The notes beneath the pieces are model-generated. The model was given only the letters and a program-made list of their open reading frames with translations. It searched no databases and had not been told where the DNA came from. From assembly GCA_947475795.1 (NCBI GenBank), contig CANJOX010000030.1, positions 1-15,097 of the forward strand: a DNA stretch of 15,097 bases, in the 5' to 3' direction. Shown in pieces: positions 7,865 to 15,097 of this stretch. How positions within the stretch are numbered: position 1 is the first letter of the stretch; every line of letters begins with the position of its first letter. This stretch comes from Gemmatimonadota bacterium (GTDB lineage Bacteria > Gemmatimonadota > Gemmatimonadetes > Gemmatimonadales > Gemmatimonadaceae). Position numbers and translations under genes: made by a program.

Positions 7865-10186
7865 GTGGAATCCGCTGGGTTGAAACGAGAGCTGTCAGCG
7901 ATCGCACTGACTCTGCTGGCCGTGTTCGTGACCGGGGCGCTCGTGTTCAACGCCCCGACCGCCGGTGCCGCATGTCTCGACGCCACCGGGGTGTTCGGAC
8001 CGGCCGGCACATTGGTGCGCTGCGTGCTGGTGAGTACGGTCGGCATTCCCGGTGCGGCGATCGTGGCGATCGGATGCCTGGTCGTCGCGCTCACGTTGTT
8101 CGGCCGCATCGCCCGCGCCAATGACGCCAGCGACTGGGGGGTCCTCTTTGCCGGCACGGTGGCGCTCGTGCCGGTCGCGATCGGTCTGGCCTTAGGCGGG
8201 GAGCCGGCGGCGTCGGACGGTGCCGGCTTATGGGGCAGTTTTGCCGCACACTACCTGCGGAAGGGCTTTGGGTCGGCCGGCGCATGGGTGTTCTTCCTAT
8301 TGGCCACGAGCGCGCTCACGGTGGCCACCCTGCGTTGGAATCCGATCCGACTCCTGATCGGTTCAGATGTCCGCCGTGCCTCACCGGAGGCGGACGTCGT
8401 CGCCGCACCGAAGCGACGCCGGTCGATGGCGGAGTTGCTCGAGCCCGATCCCGCCGAGCTGCCGGCCATCGATCCGGTTTTGGCGCGCGAAGTGCTGGCG
8501 CTCGACCCGCCGCCGGCGCGCGTCGCGCCGTCTGACGTGGCGCGTGAGCCGGTGCGGCCGAAGAAGGGGGGCAAGGAACCCGCCGCGGCGTCCGCCTCGG
8601 TTGAGGCCACACTGGAGGCGTCGTCGGAGCCGGCGGCGTTCAGTGACGACCTGCCACCGACCACGCTGCTGACCGCGGCGCCCGCTCGCAACGCGGAGGC
8701 GGGCAAGCGCGAACTTGACCTGGCGGGCGAGAAGCTGATGGCGACCCTGCGCACGTTCAAGGTGGATGGGGAGCTCGTTGGCCGGACCACCGGGCCGACG
8801 GTCACACAGTTCGAGATCGAACCCGCCCCCGGGGTGAAGGTGCGCCAGATTGCCGCCCTCGCGGACGATCTCGCGCTCGCGATGCGCGCGCCGAGCATCC
8901 GGATTGTGGCGCCGATTCCCGGGCGCGGGGCGGTCGGGGTTGAGGTGCCGAACCCGACGCCGGAAATGGTGGTGCTGCGCGAGGTGCTCGAATCGGCGGA
9001 GTTCCGTCAGCTGCGCGCGGCGCTCCCCATCGCGCTCGGCAAGGATCTCGAGGGGCGCGCCGTGATCGCGGATCTCGCAAAGATGCCGCACCTGCTGATC
9101 GCCGGCGCGACCGGCTCCGGCAAATCCGTGTGCGTGAACACGATCATCACGAGCCTTGCGTACCGGCATACGCCGCGCACGCTCCGGTTCCTGATGGTCG
9201 ATCCCAAAATGGTGGAGCTGAGTGTCTACAACGCGCTCCCGCACCTGCGGCACAAGGTCATTACGGACAATCGTGATGCGGCCGCGGTGCTCAAGTGGGC
9301 CGTCATGGAGATGCAGGACCGGTACCGGCTGCTCGAGGCCAACGGCTGCCGTAACCTGCAGGAGTTCAACCGGCGCGTGCAGCAGCATGCCGACGGCGAG
9401 GGGGCAGCGCTGCAGAAGCCGCGCAATCCGGAGGTCGGCTTCGAGGATCGGACATACGCGGGTGGCATTCTCCCGTACATCGTCGTGGTGATCGACGAAA
9501 TGGCCGATCTCATGATGACCGTGCAGGCAGAAGTCGAGACCCCGATCGCCATGCTCGCGCAGAAGGCGCGCGCGATCGGCATCCACCTGATTCTCGCGAC
9601 GCAGCGTCCGAGCGTGAATGTCATTACCGGGTTGATCAAGGCGAATTTTCCCTGTCGTATCGCCTTCCGGGTCGCCTCGCAGGTGGACAGCCGGACGATC
9701 ATCGACGGGGCGGGGGCGGAGTCGCTGCTGGGGAACGGCGACATGCTGTTCATGCCGCCCGTCAAGTCGGAAGCGTCGCGCCTGCAGGGGGCGTATCTGT
9801 CCAGCGAGGATACCGAGCGCTTATTGACGTGGTACGCGGACGCGCGGGCGCGGCACGAGGCTGGGGAGGACATTCTGTCCGAGCCCGACATTCTGGAAAC
9901 CGTGCGTGAGCTTGAGGCGCGAGCAGCCGGCGGCGATGAAGAGGACGGCGGGCGTAGTCCGGACGCGCGCGATGCACGCTTCCGCGAGGCGGCGGAGGTG
10001 GTGATCCAGCACCGGCAGGGCTCCACCTCGCTCCTGCAACGGCGACTCAAGATCGGCTACGGACGGGCCGCCCGCATCATCGATCAACTCGAGTCGGCGG
10101 GCGTCCTGGCCCCCTCCGAGGGGGCGGCGCGTCCACGAGATGTCCTCGTCGGCGCACAGGATTTGGACCGGATCTGCGGCGCCTAG
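7865..10186 (+). CDS. ftsK: FtsK/SpoIIIE-type DNA translocase
   Basis: Septum-anchored dsDNA pump that clears chromosome termini during division and activates XerCD at dif. The 773 residues contain four predicted membrane segments (~10-29, 55-79, 91-111, 136-156), then a short charged Ala/Pro linker (~165-285). The alpha/beta motor follows: alpha part FKVDGELVGRTTGPTVTQFE, Walker A AGATGSGKSVCVN with Lys420, Walker B YIVVVIDEMADL with Asp544, then HLILATQRPSVNVITGLIKANFP and GAGAESLLGNGDMLF. A C-terminal winged-helix gamma domain (~702-770, EVVIQHRQGSTSLLQRRLKIGYGRAARIIDQLE) would read KOPS-like polar sequences. The linker is much shorter than in E. coli FtsK, as in SpoIIIE/SftA-type proteins. 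GTG start, GGAGA ribosome site at 7852-7856, three bases after comB. Confidence 0.96.
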   Translation: MESAGLKRELSAIALTLLAVFVTGALVFNAPTAGAACLDATGVFGPAGTLVRCVLVSTVGIPGAAIVAIGCLVVALTLFGRIARANDASDWGVLFAGTVALVPVAIGLALGGEPAASDGAGLWGSFAAHYLRKGFGSAGAWVFFLLATSALTVATLRWNPIRLLIGSDVRRASPEADVVAAPKRRRSMAELLEPDPAELPAIDPVLAREVLALDPPPARVAPSDVAREPVRPKKGGKEPAAASASVEATLEASSEPAAFSDDLPPTTLLTAAPARNAEAGKRELDLAGEKLMATLRTFKVDGELVGRTTGPTVTQFEIEPAPGVKVRQIAALADDLALAMRAPSIRIVAPIPGRGAVGVEVPNPTPEMVVLREVLESAEFRQLRAALPIALGKDLEGRAVIADLAKMPHLLIAGATGSGKSVCVNTIITSLAYRHTPRTLRFLMVDPKMVELSVYNALPHLRHKVITDNRDAAAVLKWAVMEMQDRYRLLEANGCRNLQEFNRRVQQHADGEGAALQKPRNPEVGFEDRTYAGGILPYIVVVIDEMADLMMTVQAEVETPIAMLAQKARAIGIHLILATQRPSVNVITGLIKANFPCRIAFRVASQVDSRTIIDGAGAESLLGNGDMLFMPPVKSEASRLQGAYLSSEDTERLLTWYADARARHEAGEDILSEPDILETVRELEARAAGGDEEDGGRSPDARDARFREAAEVVIQHRQGSTSLLQRRLKIGYGRAARIIDQLESAGVLAPSEGAARPRDVLVGAQDLDRICGA

Positions 10187-10223
10187 AAATCCCGGTTCTT
10201 CCGCGTAACTGTCGCGTCACGTA

Positions 10224-10252
10224 TTGACGATGTGCGACCCTCCGGCGAACAT
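10224..10252 (+). promoter_or_regulatory. Candidate sigma70-type promoter of the TonB receptor gene
   Basis: TTGACG (10224-10229) is followed after 17 bases by GAACAT (10247-10252). The -35 matches the consensus at five of six positions; the -10 is poor but keeps the key A and T. Predicted transcription start is near 10259, giving a leader of about 80 bases. It lies in the only sizeable gap (10187-10339) between the ftsK cluster and the receptor gene. Confidence 0.4.
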
Positions 10253-10277
10253 AGGGGCTGCATATCGTGCCCCGTTT

Positions 10278-10334
10278 CCCGCGCCCCTTCCTGCGGGTTG
10301 ACTGACCTCGAAGTTCTTCCCTCCCTCCCGAGGT
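10278..10334 (+). promoter_or_regulatory. Leader hairpins, the second covering the ribosome site
   Basis: Two stems can form in the presumed leader: CCCGC (10278-10282) with GCGGG (10293-10297), and ACCTCG (10305-10310) with CGAGGT (10329-10334) around a pyrimidine-rich loop. The second includes the GAGG Shine-Dalgarno (10330-10333) placed six bases before the ATG at 10340. This could make translation dependent on a ligand, protein or temperature. The pairings are seen in the sequence; the regulatory role is inferred. Confidence 0.35.
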
Positions 10335-10339
10335 GTGTG

Positions 10340-13273
10340 ATGGTCCTGCTTCGCGTCCGACGAGTCCTTGCGGCTACCCTGTTGGCATTGGGGGTCGCTC
10401 CTGTCGCGGCCACTGGTCTGGCGGCGCAATCCGGTACGATCACCGGCAAGGTGACGAATGCCGAAACCGGCAAGCCGATCGAGAACGCCACCATCAAGGC
10501 CTCCGTGGCGGGTGGCACGTCGTATGGTGCTGTGAGCGCCGCCGACGGTGCCTTCCGCATCGTCAACCTGCCGGACGGGTCGTACAGCGTGACGGTGTCG
10601 GCAATCGGTTTTGCGCCGAAGAGTTCAGCCGGCGTGCGCCCGGGCGCGGCCCTGACGGTTGCGATGACGCCTCGCGCGAATGTGCTCGAGCAGACGGTCG
10701 TCACGGCCAGCCGTGCCCGCCCCGAAAAGGTCCTCGATGCGCCGGCGCAGATTCTCACCGTGACCAGCCAGCAGATCGAAGAGCGGCCCGCCGTGACGGT
10801 GACCGACCACCTGCGGGCGACGCCCGGCGTCGACATCAACAAGGGCGGTATCGCGCAGGCCAACGTCGTCGCACGTGGCTTCAACAACGCCTTCAGTGGC
10901 AGCATGCTGATGCTGCAGGACTATCGCTTTGCGGGCGTGCCGTCGCTGCGCGTGAACGTGCCGTTCCTGTTCACCGGCACCAACGAAGACATCGACCGCA
11001 TGGAAGTGCTCCTCGGACCGGCGTCGGCGCTGTACGGCCCGAACAGCTCCAACGGCGTGCTCCACGTGATCACGAAGTCGCCGTTCCAGTCGCAGGGCAC
11101 GACGATCAGCGTGGACGGCGGCGAGCGTTCGGTGCTGCGCACCGGTCTGCGCCATGCCGGCAAGCTGAACGAGAAGGTCGCGTACAAGCTGTCGGGCGAG
11201 TACATGCAGGGCCGTGACTGGCAGTACAACGACAAGTCGGAGCCCACGGTGTTCCCGAACGCCGCGTACGTCCCGGCCTCCCGGCGTGGCCAGTCGAATA
11301 CGCGTGACTTTGACCTGCAGCGCTACACCGGCGAGGCGCGTCTCGACGTGCGGCCGCGTGAGGGCATGGAAGCGATCAGCACGCTCGGCTACACTAACGT
11401 CCTGAGCGGCATCGAGCTGACCGGCGCCAACGGGTCGTCGCAGATCAAGAACTGGACGTACCTGAGCCTTCAGCAGCGCTTCCGCTGGAACAAGCTGTTC
11501 GCCCAGGCCTTCCTCAATTCCAGCGACGCCGGCAACGACACGTCGACCTCGGACAAGGGCACGTACCTGCTGCGGTCCGGCCAGCCGATCGTCGATCAGT
11601 CCCGCGTGGCCGCGGCGCAGCTGCAGCACGGCTTTGATCTCGGTGAGAAGCAGAGCTTTACGTACGGCGCTGACTACATCTGGACGAATCCGCGCACCGG
11701 TGGCACGATCAATGGCAGCAACGAACTCGTGGACAACGTCACGGAGTACGGGGCGTACATCCAGTCGTCCACGAAGCCGATCAAGCAGCTCGAAGTGCTG
11801 CTCGCGGCCCGCGGCGACGGCAACAACGTGATCGCCGGCCAGTTCTTCTCGCCGCGCGCGGCGCTGATCCTGAAGCCGAATGCCAACCAGAACATCCGCT
11901 TCACCTACAACCGCGCGTTTTCGACGCCGGCCAACTTCTCGTTCTTCCTCGATCTGATCCAGACGCCGAACGTCGGCGGGTCGGGCTTTGACGTGAAGGC
12001 GCGTGGCAATCCGCCCAAGCAGGGGTGGCAGTTCAACCGCAGCTGCTCCACCGGGAGCGCGTTCGGTGCCTATTGCATGAAGTCGGCGTATGCCGCGCAG
12101 GGCAACTTCGTCGGCGCGAGTGCCGCGGCCGCGTTCCCGGGTGCCATCCAGGCGCTGGCTCCGCGCCTCACGCCCGGTATCGCCGGCGCGCTGCAGCAGG
12201 CCGGCCTGCCGGCCGCCATCGCGCAGCAGCTGGCCAGCGGGGCGGTGCAGTACCTCGGCACCCGCACGCCGACCAACGCCGATCTCGCGACGCGCGTCTC
12301 GTACCTCACGTCCGCGACGACCGCGCTCGCTACGGATGCGGTCCGTGACATTGACCCGCTCGCCGCCGCCTTCAACAACACGTTCGAGGTGGGCTACAAG
12401 GGCACGGTGGGTGGCAAGGTCACGTTCGACGTCGCGCTGTGGGGTCAGGAGCGCGGTGACGTCGGCACCGGCGCCGCCCTGGCGACGCCGAACGTGTTCT
12501 TCGGGAACCCGCAGCAGCTGGGTGGATATCTCGGGCAGCAGCTCGCCGCCGGCCTCGGGCCGCAGCTCGCGCAGCTCGGCCTCACGCCGGCGCAGATCGG
12601 TGCCATCGTGAGCGGAATTGCGGGAGCCGTCACGCCGAGCGTTGCGTCGCTGCCGGTCGGTGTCGTGACCTTCGCCAACGGCGCCACGGCGCCGAACGCG
12701 GTGTACGCGACCTACCTCACGTCCAACGGCAAGCTGTGGGTGCGCGGTCTTGATCTCGCCACCACGGTGGCCGCCTCCGAGCGGGTGACGATGGATCTGG
12801 CCTACAGCTACCAGAGCCAGAATGTCTTCCGTGGTCTGAACGGCGGGAATGGCCTGCCGTTGATGTCCAACTCGCCCAACTCGCGTGGGTCGATCGGCAT
12901 GCGCTACCGGAACGATGAGAACGGCCTTGGGTTCGAGCTGCGCTCGCGCTACAACGAGGCGTATCCGGTCAACTCGGGCGTCTACGCCTCGGGCTTCGCA
13001 TTCCCGATCGCGGCGGGTCAGGCTGGTGCGACGACCACGGCGTCGGGCGGCCCCGGCCGTTGCTCGCCGGCCCCGGCCGGTACGTTCTGCTACGAGAACG
13101 TCTCCGAGGCGGTCACGTTCGACGCGCAGATGACCAAGCGCTTCATGATGGGCAAGCAGAAGCTCGCGTGGACGGTCAATGCCTCGAACCTGTTCGACAA
13201 CCGCGTGCGCACCTTCCCCGGCGTGCCGGAGATCGGGCGGATGGTGATGACGCGTCTGCAGTACTCGTTCTAG
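10340..13273 (+). CDS. TonB-dependent outer-membrane receptor with N-terminal carboxypeptidase-like domain
   Basis: A 977-residue ligand-gated outer-membrane importer driven by TonB/ExbBD. It has a signal peptide (VLLRVRRVLAATLLALG, cleavage near residue 29), a carboxypeptidase-regulatory-like beta domain (~32-112, GTITGKVTNAETGKPIENATI), a TonB-box-like EQTVVTASR (~117-125), a plug (~128-245, with ARGFNN and GPASALYGPNSSNGVLHVIT), and a beta-barrel to the C-terminal aromatic residue (MTRLQYSF, final Phe). Extracellular loops contain two Ala/Leu/Gln-rich helical stretches (~590-660 and ~728-767) and four Cys (569, 579, 908, 917). ATG 10340 is chosen because GAGG precedes it and the signal peptide begins there; the in-frame ATG at 10232 adds an implausible 36 residues. 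The substrate cannot be read from sequence; siderophores, glycans and peptides all use this architecture. It has its own promoter and terminators. Confidence 0.93.
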   Translation: MVLLRVRRVLAATLLALGVAPVAATGLAAQSGTITGKVTNAETGKPIENATIKASVAGGTSYGAVSAADGAFRIVNLPDGSYSVTVSAIGFAPKSSAGVRPGAALTVAMTPRANVLEQTVVTASRARPEKVLDAPAQILTVTSQQIEERPAVTVTDHLRATPGVDINKGGIAQANVVARGFNNAFSGSMLMLQDYRFAGVPSLRVNVPFLFTGTNEDIDRMEVLLGPASALYGPNSSNGVLHVITKSPFQSQGTTISVDGGERSVLRTGLRHAGKLNEKVAYKLSGEYMQGRDWQYNDKSEPTVFPNAAYVPASRRGQSNTRDFDLQRYTGEARLDVRPREGMEAISTLGYTNVLSGIELTGANGSSQIKNWTYLSLQQRFRWNKLFAQAFLNSSDAGNDTSTSDKGTYLLRSGQPIVDQSRVAAAQLQHGFDLGEKQSFTYGADYIWTNPRTGGTINGSNELVDNVTEYGAYIQSSTKPIKQLEVLLAARGDGNNVIAGQFFSPRAALILKPNANQNIRFTYNRAFSTPANFSFFLDLIQTPNVGGSGFDVKARGNPPKQGWQFNRSCSTGSAFGAYCMKSAYAAQGNFVGASAAAAFPGAIQALAPRLTPGIAGALQQAGLPAAIAQQLASGAVQYLGTRTPTNADLATRVSYLTSATTALATDAVRDIDPLAAAFNNTFEVGYKGTVGGKVTFDVALWGQERGDVGTGAALATPNVFFGNPQQLGGYLGQQLAAGLGPQLAQLGLTPAQIGAIVSGIAGAVTPSVASLPVGVVTFANGATAPNAVYATYLTSNGKLWVRGLDLATTVAASERVTMDLAYSYQSQNVFRGLNGGNGLPLMSNSPNSRGSIGMRYRNDENGLGFELRSRYNEAYPVNSGVYASGFAFPIAAGQAGATTTASGGPGRCSPAPAGTFCYENVSEAVTFDAQMTKRFMMGKQKLAWTVNASNLFDNRVRTFPGVPEIGRMVMTRLQYSF

Positions 13274-13280
13274 TGTCAGC

Positions 13281-13316
13281 GGGGTGCGGCTGACCGCTGA
13301 GCGGTCAGCGCACCCC
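13281..13316 (+). terminator. Strong hairpin after the TonB receptor gene
   Basis: GGGGTGC plus GCTGACCGC (13281-13297, one bulged G at 13288) pairs with GCGGTCAGC plus GCACCCC (13301-13316) around a TGA loop: 16 base pairs, starting seven bases after the stop codon. The following bases are CCTCT rather than a T-run, so it may act as a Rho-assisted or bidirectional terminator, or protect the 3' end. Confidence 0.7.
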
Positions 13317-13345
13317 CTCTGGCGATCTGATACGGGACGGTGACG

Positions 13346-13378
13346 ACGGGGCGGTGCACACGGTGCATCGCCCCGTTT
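13346..13378 (+). terminator. Second tandem hairpin with short T-run
   Basis: ACGGGGCGGTGCAC (13346-13359) pairs with GTGCATCGCCCCGT (13363-13376) around a three-base loop; 14 pairs with one G-U, followed by TTT. It looks like the main intrinsic terminator of the receptor unit. It ends 20 bases before the next gene's ATG, so it could also be read as that gene's leader structure. Confidence 0.65.
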
Positions 13379-13398
13379 GCGTGTCATTAGCTTCCGGC

Positions 13399-14169
13399 AT
13401 GATCCTGCTCGATCCGAACGCCCGGCCCGTGATCGGGCATCGCGGAAACAGAGCGCATGCGCCTGAGAACACCCTCGAGGCGCTGCAGCAGGCGGTCGCC
13501 CTTGGTGCTGATGCCGTCGAGTTCGACGTGCAGATCACGCGGGATGGGGAGCTGGTGGTCATGCACGATCTCACCATCGACCGCACCACGAGTGGCACCG
13601 GGGCGGTGGCGGCCCTGTCGTTGGCCGACCTGCGCGAGCACGACGCCGGAGCCCGGTATACGGCCGATCACGGCCGGAGTTTTCCGTGGCGCGGCCGCGG
13701 CGTGCGGGTGCCCATGTTCGATGAAGTCGTCGAGGCGTTGCCGACGACCCTGCCGCTGATCGTCGAGTTGAAGACGCCATCGGCGTCGGCCGCGCTGCAC
13801 GCGGCCATCCGGCGCCATGGTCTGGAGCACCGCGTTATCGTGGCCGGTTTCGATGCCGCGAGCACGCGACCGCTCCGCGGCGGCGGTTTCGCGCTCGGCG
13901 CGAGCACGCCCGACGTGGTGCGGCTCCTGCTTCCCGCGCTGCTGCGGCGCCGGACCGCGGTGCCCTGGTATCAGGCGTTGTGCATTCCGCCGGTACACCG
14001 TGGCATACCGGTGCCGATCGCCGCCATCACGCGCGCGGTCCGCCACACCGGCGTGGTGACCCATGTGTGGACGGTCAACGAGCCCCAGCAGGCCGTTCGC
14101 CTCTGGGCGCAGGGTGTCCAGGGGATCATCAGCGATGACCCGGCGGCGATCCTCGCGGTGCGTCGCTGA
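13399..14169 (+). CDS. Cytosolic glycerophosphodiester phosphodiesterase
   Basis: Hydrolyses glycerophosphodiesters (deacylated phospholipid head groups) to glycerol 3-phosphate and an alcohol. The 256 residues form a single GDPD TIM barrel with no signal peptide, like E. coli UgpQ rather than periplasmic GlpQ. Catalytic and metal residues are visible: GHRG with His14 and Arg15, PENT with Glu23, EFDVQITRDGELVVMHD with Glu41, Asp43 and His56, VELK with Glu123 and Lys125, and the barrel-end HVWTVNEPQQ. The upstream in-frame ATG at 13354 lies inside the 13346-13376 hairpin and adds residues the family lacks, so ATG 13399 is preferred. No ribosome site is clear. The two hairpins before it separate it from the receptor gene, leaving its promoter unidentified. 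Confidence 0.93.
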   Translation: MILLDPNARPVIGHRGNRAHAPENTLEALQQAVALGADAVEFDVQITRDGELVVMHDLTIDRTTSGTGAVAALSLADLREHDAGARYTADHGRSFPWRGRGVRVPMFDEVVEALPTTLPLIVELKTPSASAALHAAIRRHGLEHRVIVAGFDAASTRPLRGGGFALGASTPDVVRLLLPALLRRRTAVPWYQALCIPPVHRGIPVPIAAITRAVRHTGVVTHVWTVNEPQQAVRLWAQGVQGIISDDPAAILAVRR

Positions 14170-14258
14170 CCTTCGCGCGACCGGCGCACGCGTTCAAGGG
14201 ATCCGGTGTGCACGATTCTGGTGACACACGGGGATCGTGATGGCCCTACCGTGCGCCC
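14170..14258. other. Gap between the GDPD gene and yraN
   Basis: An 89-base spacer. An interrupted inverted repeat CACGAT (14211-14216) / ATCGTG (14234-14239) with GTGTG and CACAC nearby could form a loose stem. No good promoter pair or ribosome binding site is seen before the yraN ATG. It may hold the yraN promoter or a weak terminator; neither can be supported further. Confidence 0.25.
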
Positions 14259-14624
14259 ATGACGAAACAACGACAGGCGCTGGGGCTGCTGGGGGAACGG
14301 ATCGCGGCGCGATGGCTGCGGCGTGCGGGGTGGACGTTTGTGGCGCACCGTTTTCGCAGTGGCCATCGCGACATCGACCTCATCATGCAGCGAGGGCACA
14401 CGATCGCGTTCGTCGAGGTGAAGGCCCGACGCGGTGATGCGTTCGGCGGCCCCGTCGAAGCCGTGCATCACCGCAAGCGGCGTGAATTGGGGCGCAGCGC
14501 TCGGGTGTGGATGGATCGACATGGCTCCACCGAGCTGACTTATCGGTTCGACGTGGTCGGCGTCCTGGTAGTCGGTCAGAATGTCCGTGTGTTGCACATT
14601 GAGGATGCCTTTTCACTGTCCTGA
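14259..14624 (+). CDS. yraN: YraN/UPF0102 family nuclease-fold protein
   Basis: A 121-residue member of the UPF0102 family, an endonuclease-like (Holliday-junction-resolvase-like) fold of uncertain cellular role. Family landmarks are Glu13 in LGERIAARWL, the core HRDIDLIMQ (37-43) with Asp40, FVEVKARRG (51-59) with Glu53 and Lys55, FGGPVEAVHHRKRREL, and YRFDVVGV (95-102). These keep the D-ExK nuclease signature. One deviation is Asp38 where the common motif is GEIDLI. Length is normal. It lies directly upstream of recA in the same direction, consistent with DNA processing, though the two have a structured 134-base gap and probably separate promoters. Confidence 0.9.
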   Translation: MTKQRQALGLLGERIAARWLRRAGWTFVAHRFRSGHRDIDLIMQRGHTIAFVEVKARRGDAFGGPVEAVHHRKRRELGRSARVWMDRHGSTELTYRFDVVGVLVVGQNVRVLHIEDAFSLS

Positions 14625-14650
14625 AATCGGACAGCAAAGGGGAGTTGTCC
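14616..14650. repeat. Three GGACA/TGTCC half-sites before recA
   Basis: CTGTCC (14616-14621) and GGACAG (14629-14634) form a perfect 6-bp inverted repeat with a seven-base spacer across the yraN stop codon. A third half-site TGTCC (14646-14650) faces GGACA with a twelve-base spacer and overlaps the proposed -35 of recA. It could be an operator (possibly of a LexA-like repressor) or a short yraN terminator stem. It matches neither the CTGT-N8-ACAG nor the GAAC-N4-GTTC LexA consensus. Confidence 0.4.
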
Positions 14651-14673
14651 ACATCGCGTGTTCTTCGTATTTT
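14645..14673 (+). promoter_or_regulatory. Candidate upstream recA promoter
   Basis: TTGTCC (14645-14650), a 17-base spacer and TATTTT (14668-14673), each four of six matches to the sigma70 consensus. This is the most AT-rich patch in the vicinity. Predicted start is near 14680, giving a leader of about 80 bases that contains the 14691-14719 inverted repeat. Confidence 0.4.
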
Positions 14674-14682
14674 ATTCGGGTA

Positions 14683-14710
14683 TTGGTCCCGCCCGCGATT
14701 CCGGTAGATT
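14683..14710 (+). promoter_or_regulatory. Candidate downstream recA promoter
   Basis: TTGGTC (14683-14688), a 16-base spacer and TAGATT (14705-14710; four of six matches). Predicted start is near 14717, about 42 bases before the chosen ATG. The -10 box sits in the spacer of the perfect inverted repeat at 14691-14719. Confidence 0.35.
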
Positions 14711-14719
14711 CTCGCGGGC
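14691..14719. repeat. Perfect inverted repeat around the proximal recA -10 box
   Basis: GCCCGCGA (14691-14698) and TCGCGGGC (14712-14719) are exact reverse complements with a 13-base spacer that holds TAGATT. In DNA it could be a dyad operator covering the promoter; in RNA made from the upstream promoter it would be an 8-bp GC-rich stem-loop about 40 bases before the start codon. There is no T-run, so termination is unlikely. Confidence 0.5.
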
Positions 14720-14758
14720 CAGGGCATGGCGGCTTCACCACTTACGACGGCGGTATCT

Positions 14759-15097
14759 ATGGCGGGCACAGTGATGACGGACGACAAGCGCAAGGCCCTG
14801 GCGCTCGCGGTCGCCCAGATCGAAAAGAGCTGCGGCAAGGGATCGATCATGCGCCTCGGCACCGACTCAAAAGTCCGCGTGGAGTCGATCCCGACCGGTG
14901 CGATCAATCTCGACGCGGCGATCGGCGTGGGTGGAATTCCCCGGGGCCGCGTCACCGAAATCTACGGACCGGAGTCGAGCGGCAAGACCACGCTCTGCTT
15001 GCACGTCGTGGCCAACGCGCAGAAGCTGGGCGGCGTGGCGGCCTTCATCGACGCGGAGCACGCGCTCGACACCGAGTACGCGAAGAAGCTGGGCGTG
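14759..15097 (+). CDS. recA: RecA recombinase, 5' part, running off the window
   Basis: ATP-dependent strand-exchange protein for homologous recombination and trigger of SOS-repressor self-cleavage. The first 113 codons are present and remain open at the window end, so it is cut by the window, not broken. Landmarks: N-terminal helix [26 protein letters not shown], polymerisation and core start [30 protein letters not shown], Walker [10 protein letters not shown], and FIDAEHALD. Three in-frame ATGs compete: 14726, 14759 and 14774. I chose 14759 because it gives a typical short lead ([12 protein letters not shown]) and leaves room for a leader; 14774 is nearly as good. No strong Shine-Dalgarno precedes any of them. 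Tandem promoters and dyads upstream suggest damage-linked control. Confidence 0.96.
   Translation, partial: MAGTVMTDDKRKALALAVAQIEKSCGKGSIMRLGTDSKVRVESIPTGAINLDAAIGVGGIPRGRVTEIYGPESSGKTTLCLHVVANAQKLGGVAAFIDAEHALDTEYAKKLGV

Overview
The window is high-GC bacterial DNA, roughly two-thirds G+C by eye. Almost all of it is covered by plus-strand housekeeping genes. The organism is most likely a Gram-negative-type bacterium: it has a 977-residue TonB-dependent outer-membrane receptor and a PilT twitching ATPase. Gene content and protein style suggest Gemmatimonadota or a relative. That placement is inference from general familiarity, not from a search.

Layout. Bases 1-301 hold no gene I can support; they contain small hairpins and a weak -10-like box. 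From 302 to 10186 there is one long, tightly packed cluster: a TPR/low-complexity protein, aroQ (3-dehydroquinase), an M24 Xaa-Pro aminopeptidase, accB, pilT, accC, comB and ftsK. Several junctions are stop/start overlaps (ATGA, GTGA, TAGTG) and the widest gap is about 53 bases, so one polycistronic transcript is likely. The order aroQ - pepP-like - accB - accC is a conserved bacterial neighbourhood (compare Bacillus yqhS-yqhT-efp and accB-accC). Here efp is absent, pilT lies between the two biotin-dependent acetyl-CoA carboxylase genes, and comB and ftsK follow.

From about 10224 a separate unit begins with its own sigma70-like promoter and a leader able to fold over the ribosome binding site. 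It encodes a TonB-dependent receptor with an N-terminal carboxypeptidase-regulatory-like domain. Two strong hairpins in tandem close it (13281-13316 and 13346-13376). A cytosolic glycerophosphodiester phosphodiesterase and a YraN/UPF0102 nuclease-fold protein follow. The window ends inside recA, of which the first 113 codons are present. The 134 bases before recA are unusually structured: three GGACA/TGTCC half-sites, two candidate promoters and a perfect 8-bp inverted repeat around one -10 box.

How the genes work together. The cluster joins aromatic precursor synthesis, the first committed step of fatty-acid synthesis, chromosome segregation at division (FtsK) and pilus retraction, which fits growth-linked expression. 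The receptor unit imports an unknown ligand; the GDPD recycles glycerophosphodiesters. yraN and recA form a DNA-processing end of the window. I see no mobile element, CRISPR array, tRNA or rRNA, and no obviously novel multi-gene system. The most interesting leads are the recA control region, the pilT insertion between accB and accC, the orphan comB, and the TonB leader and receptor loops.
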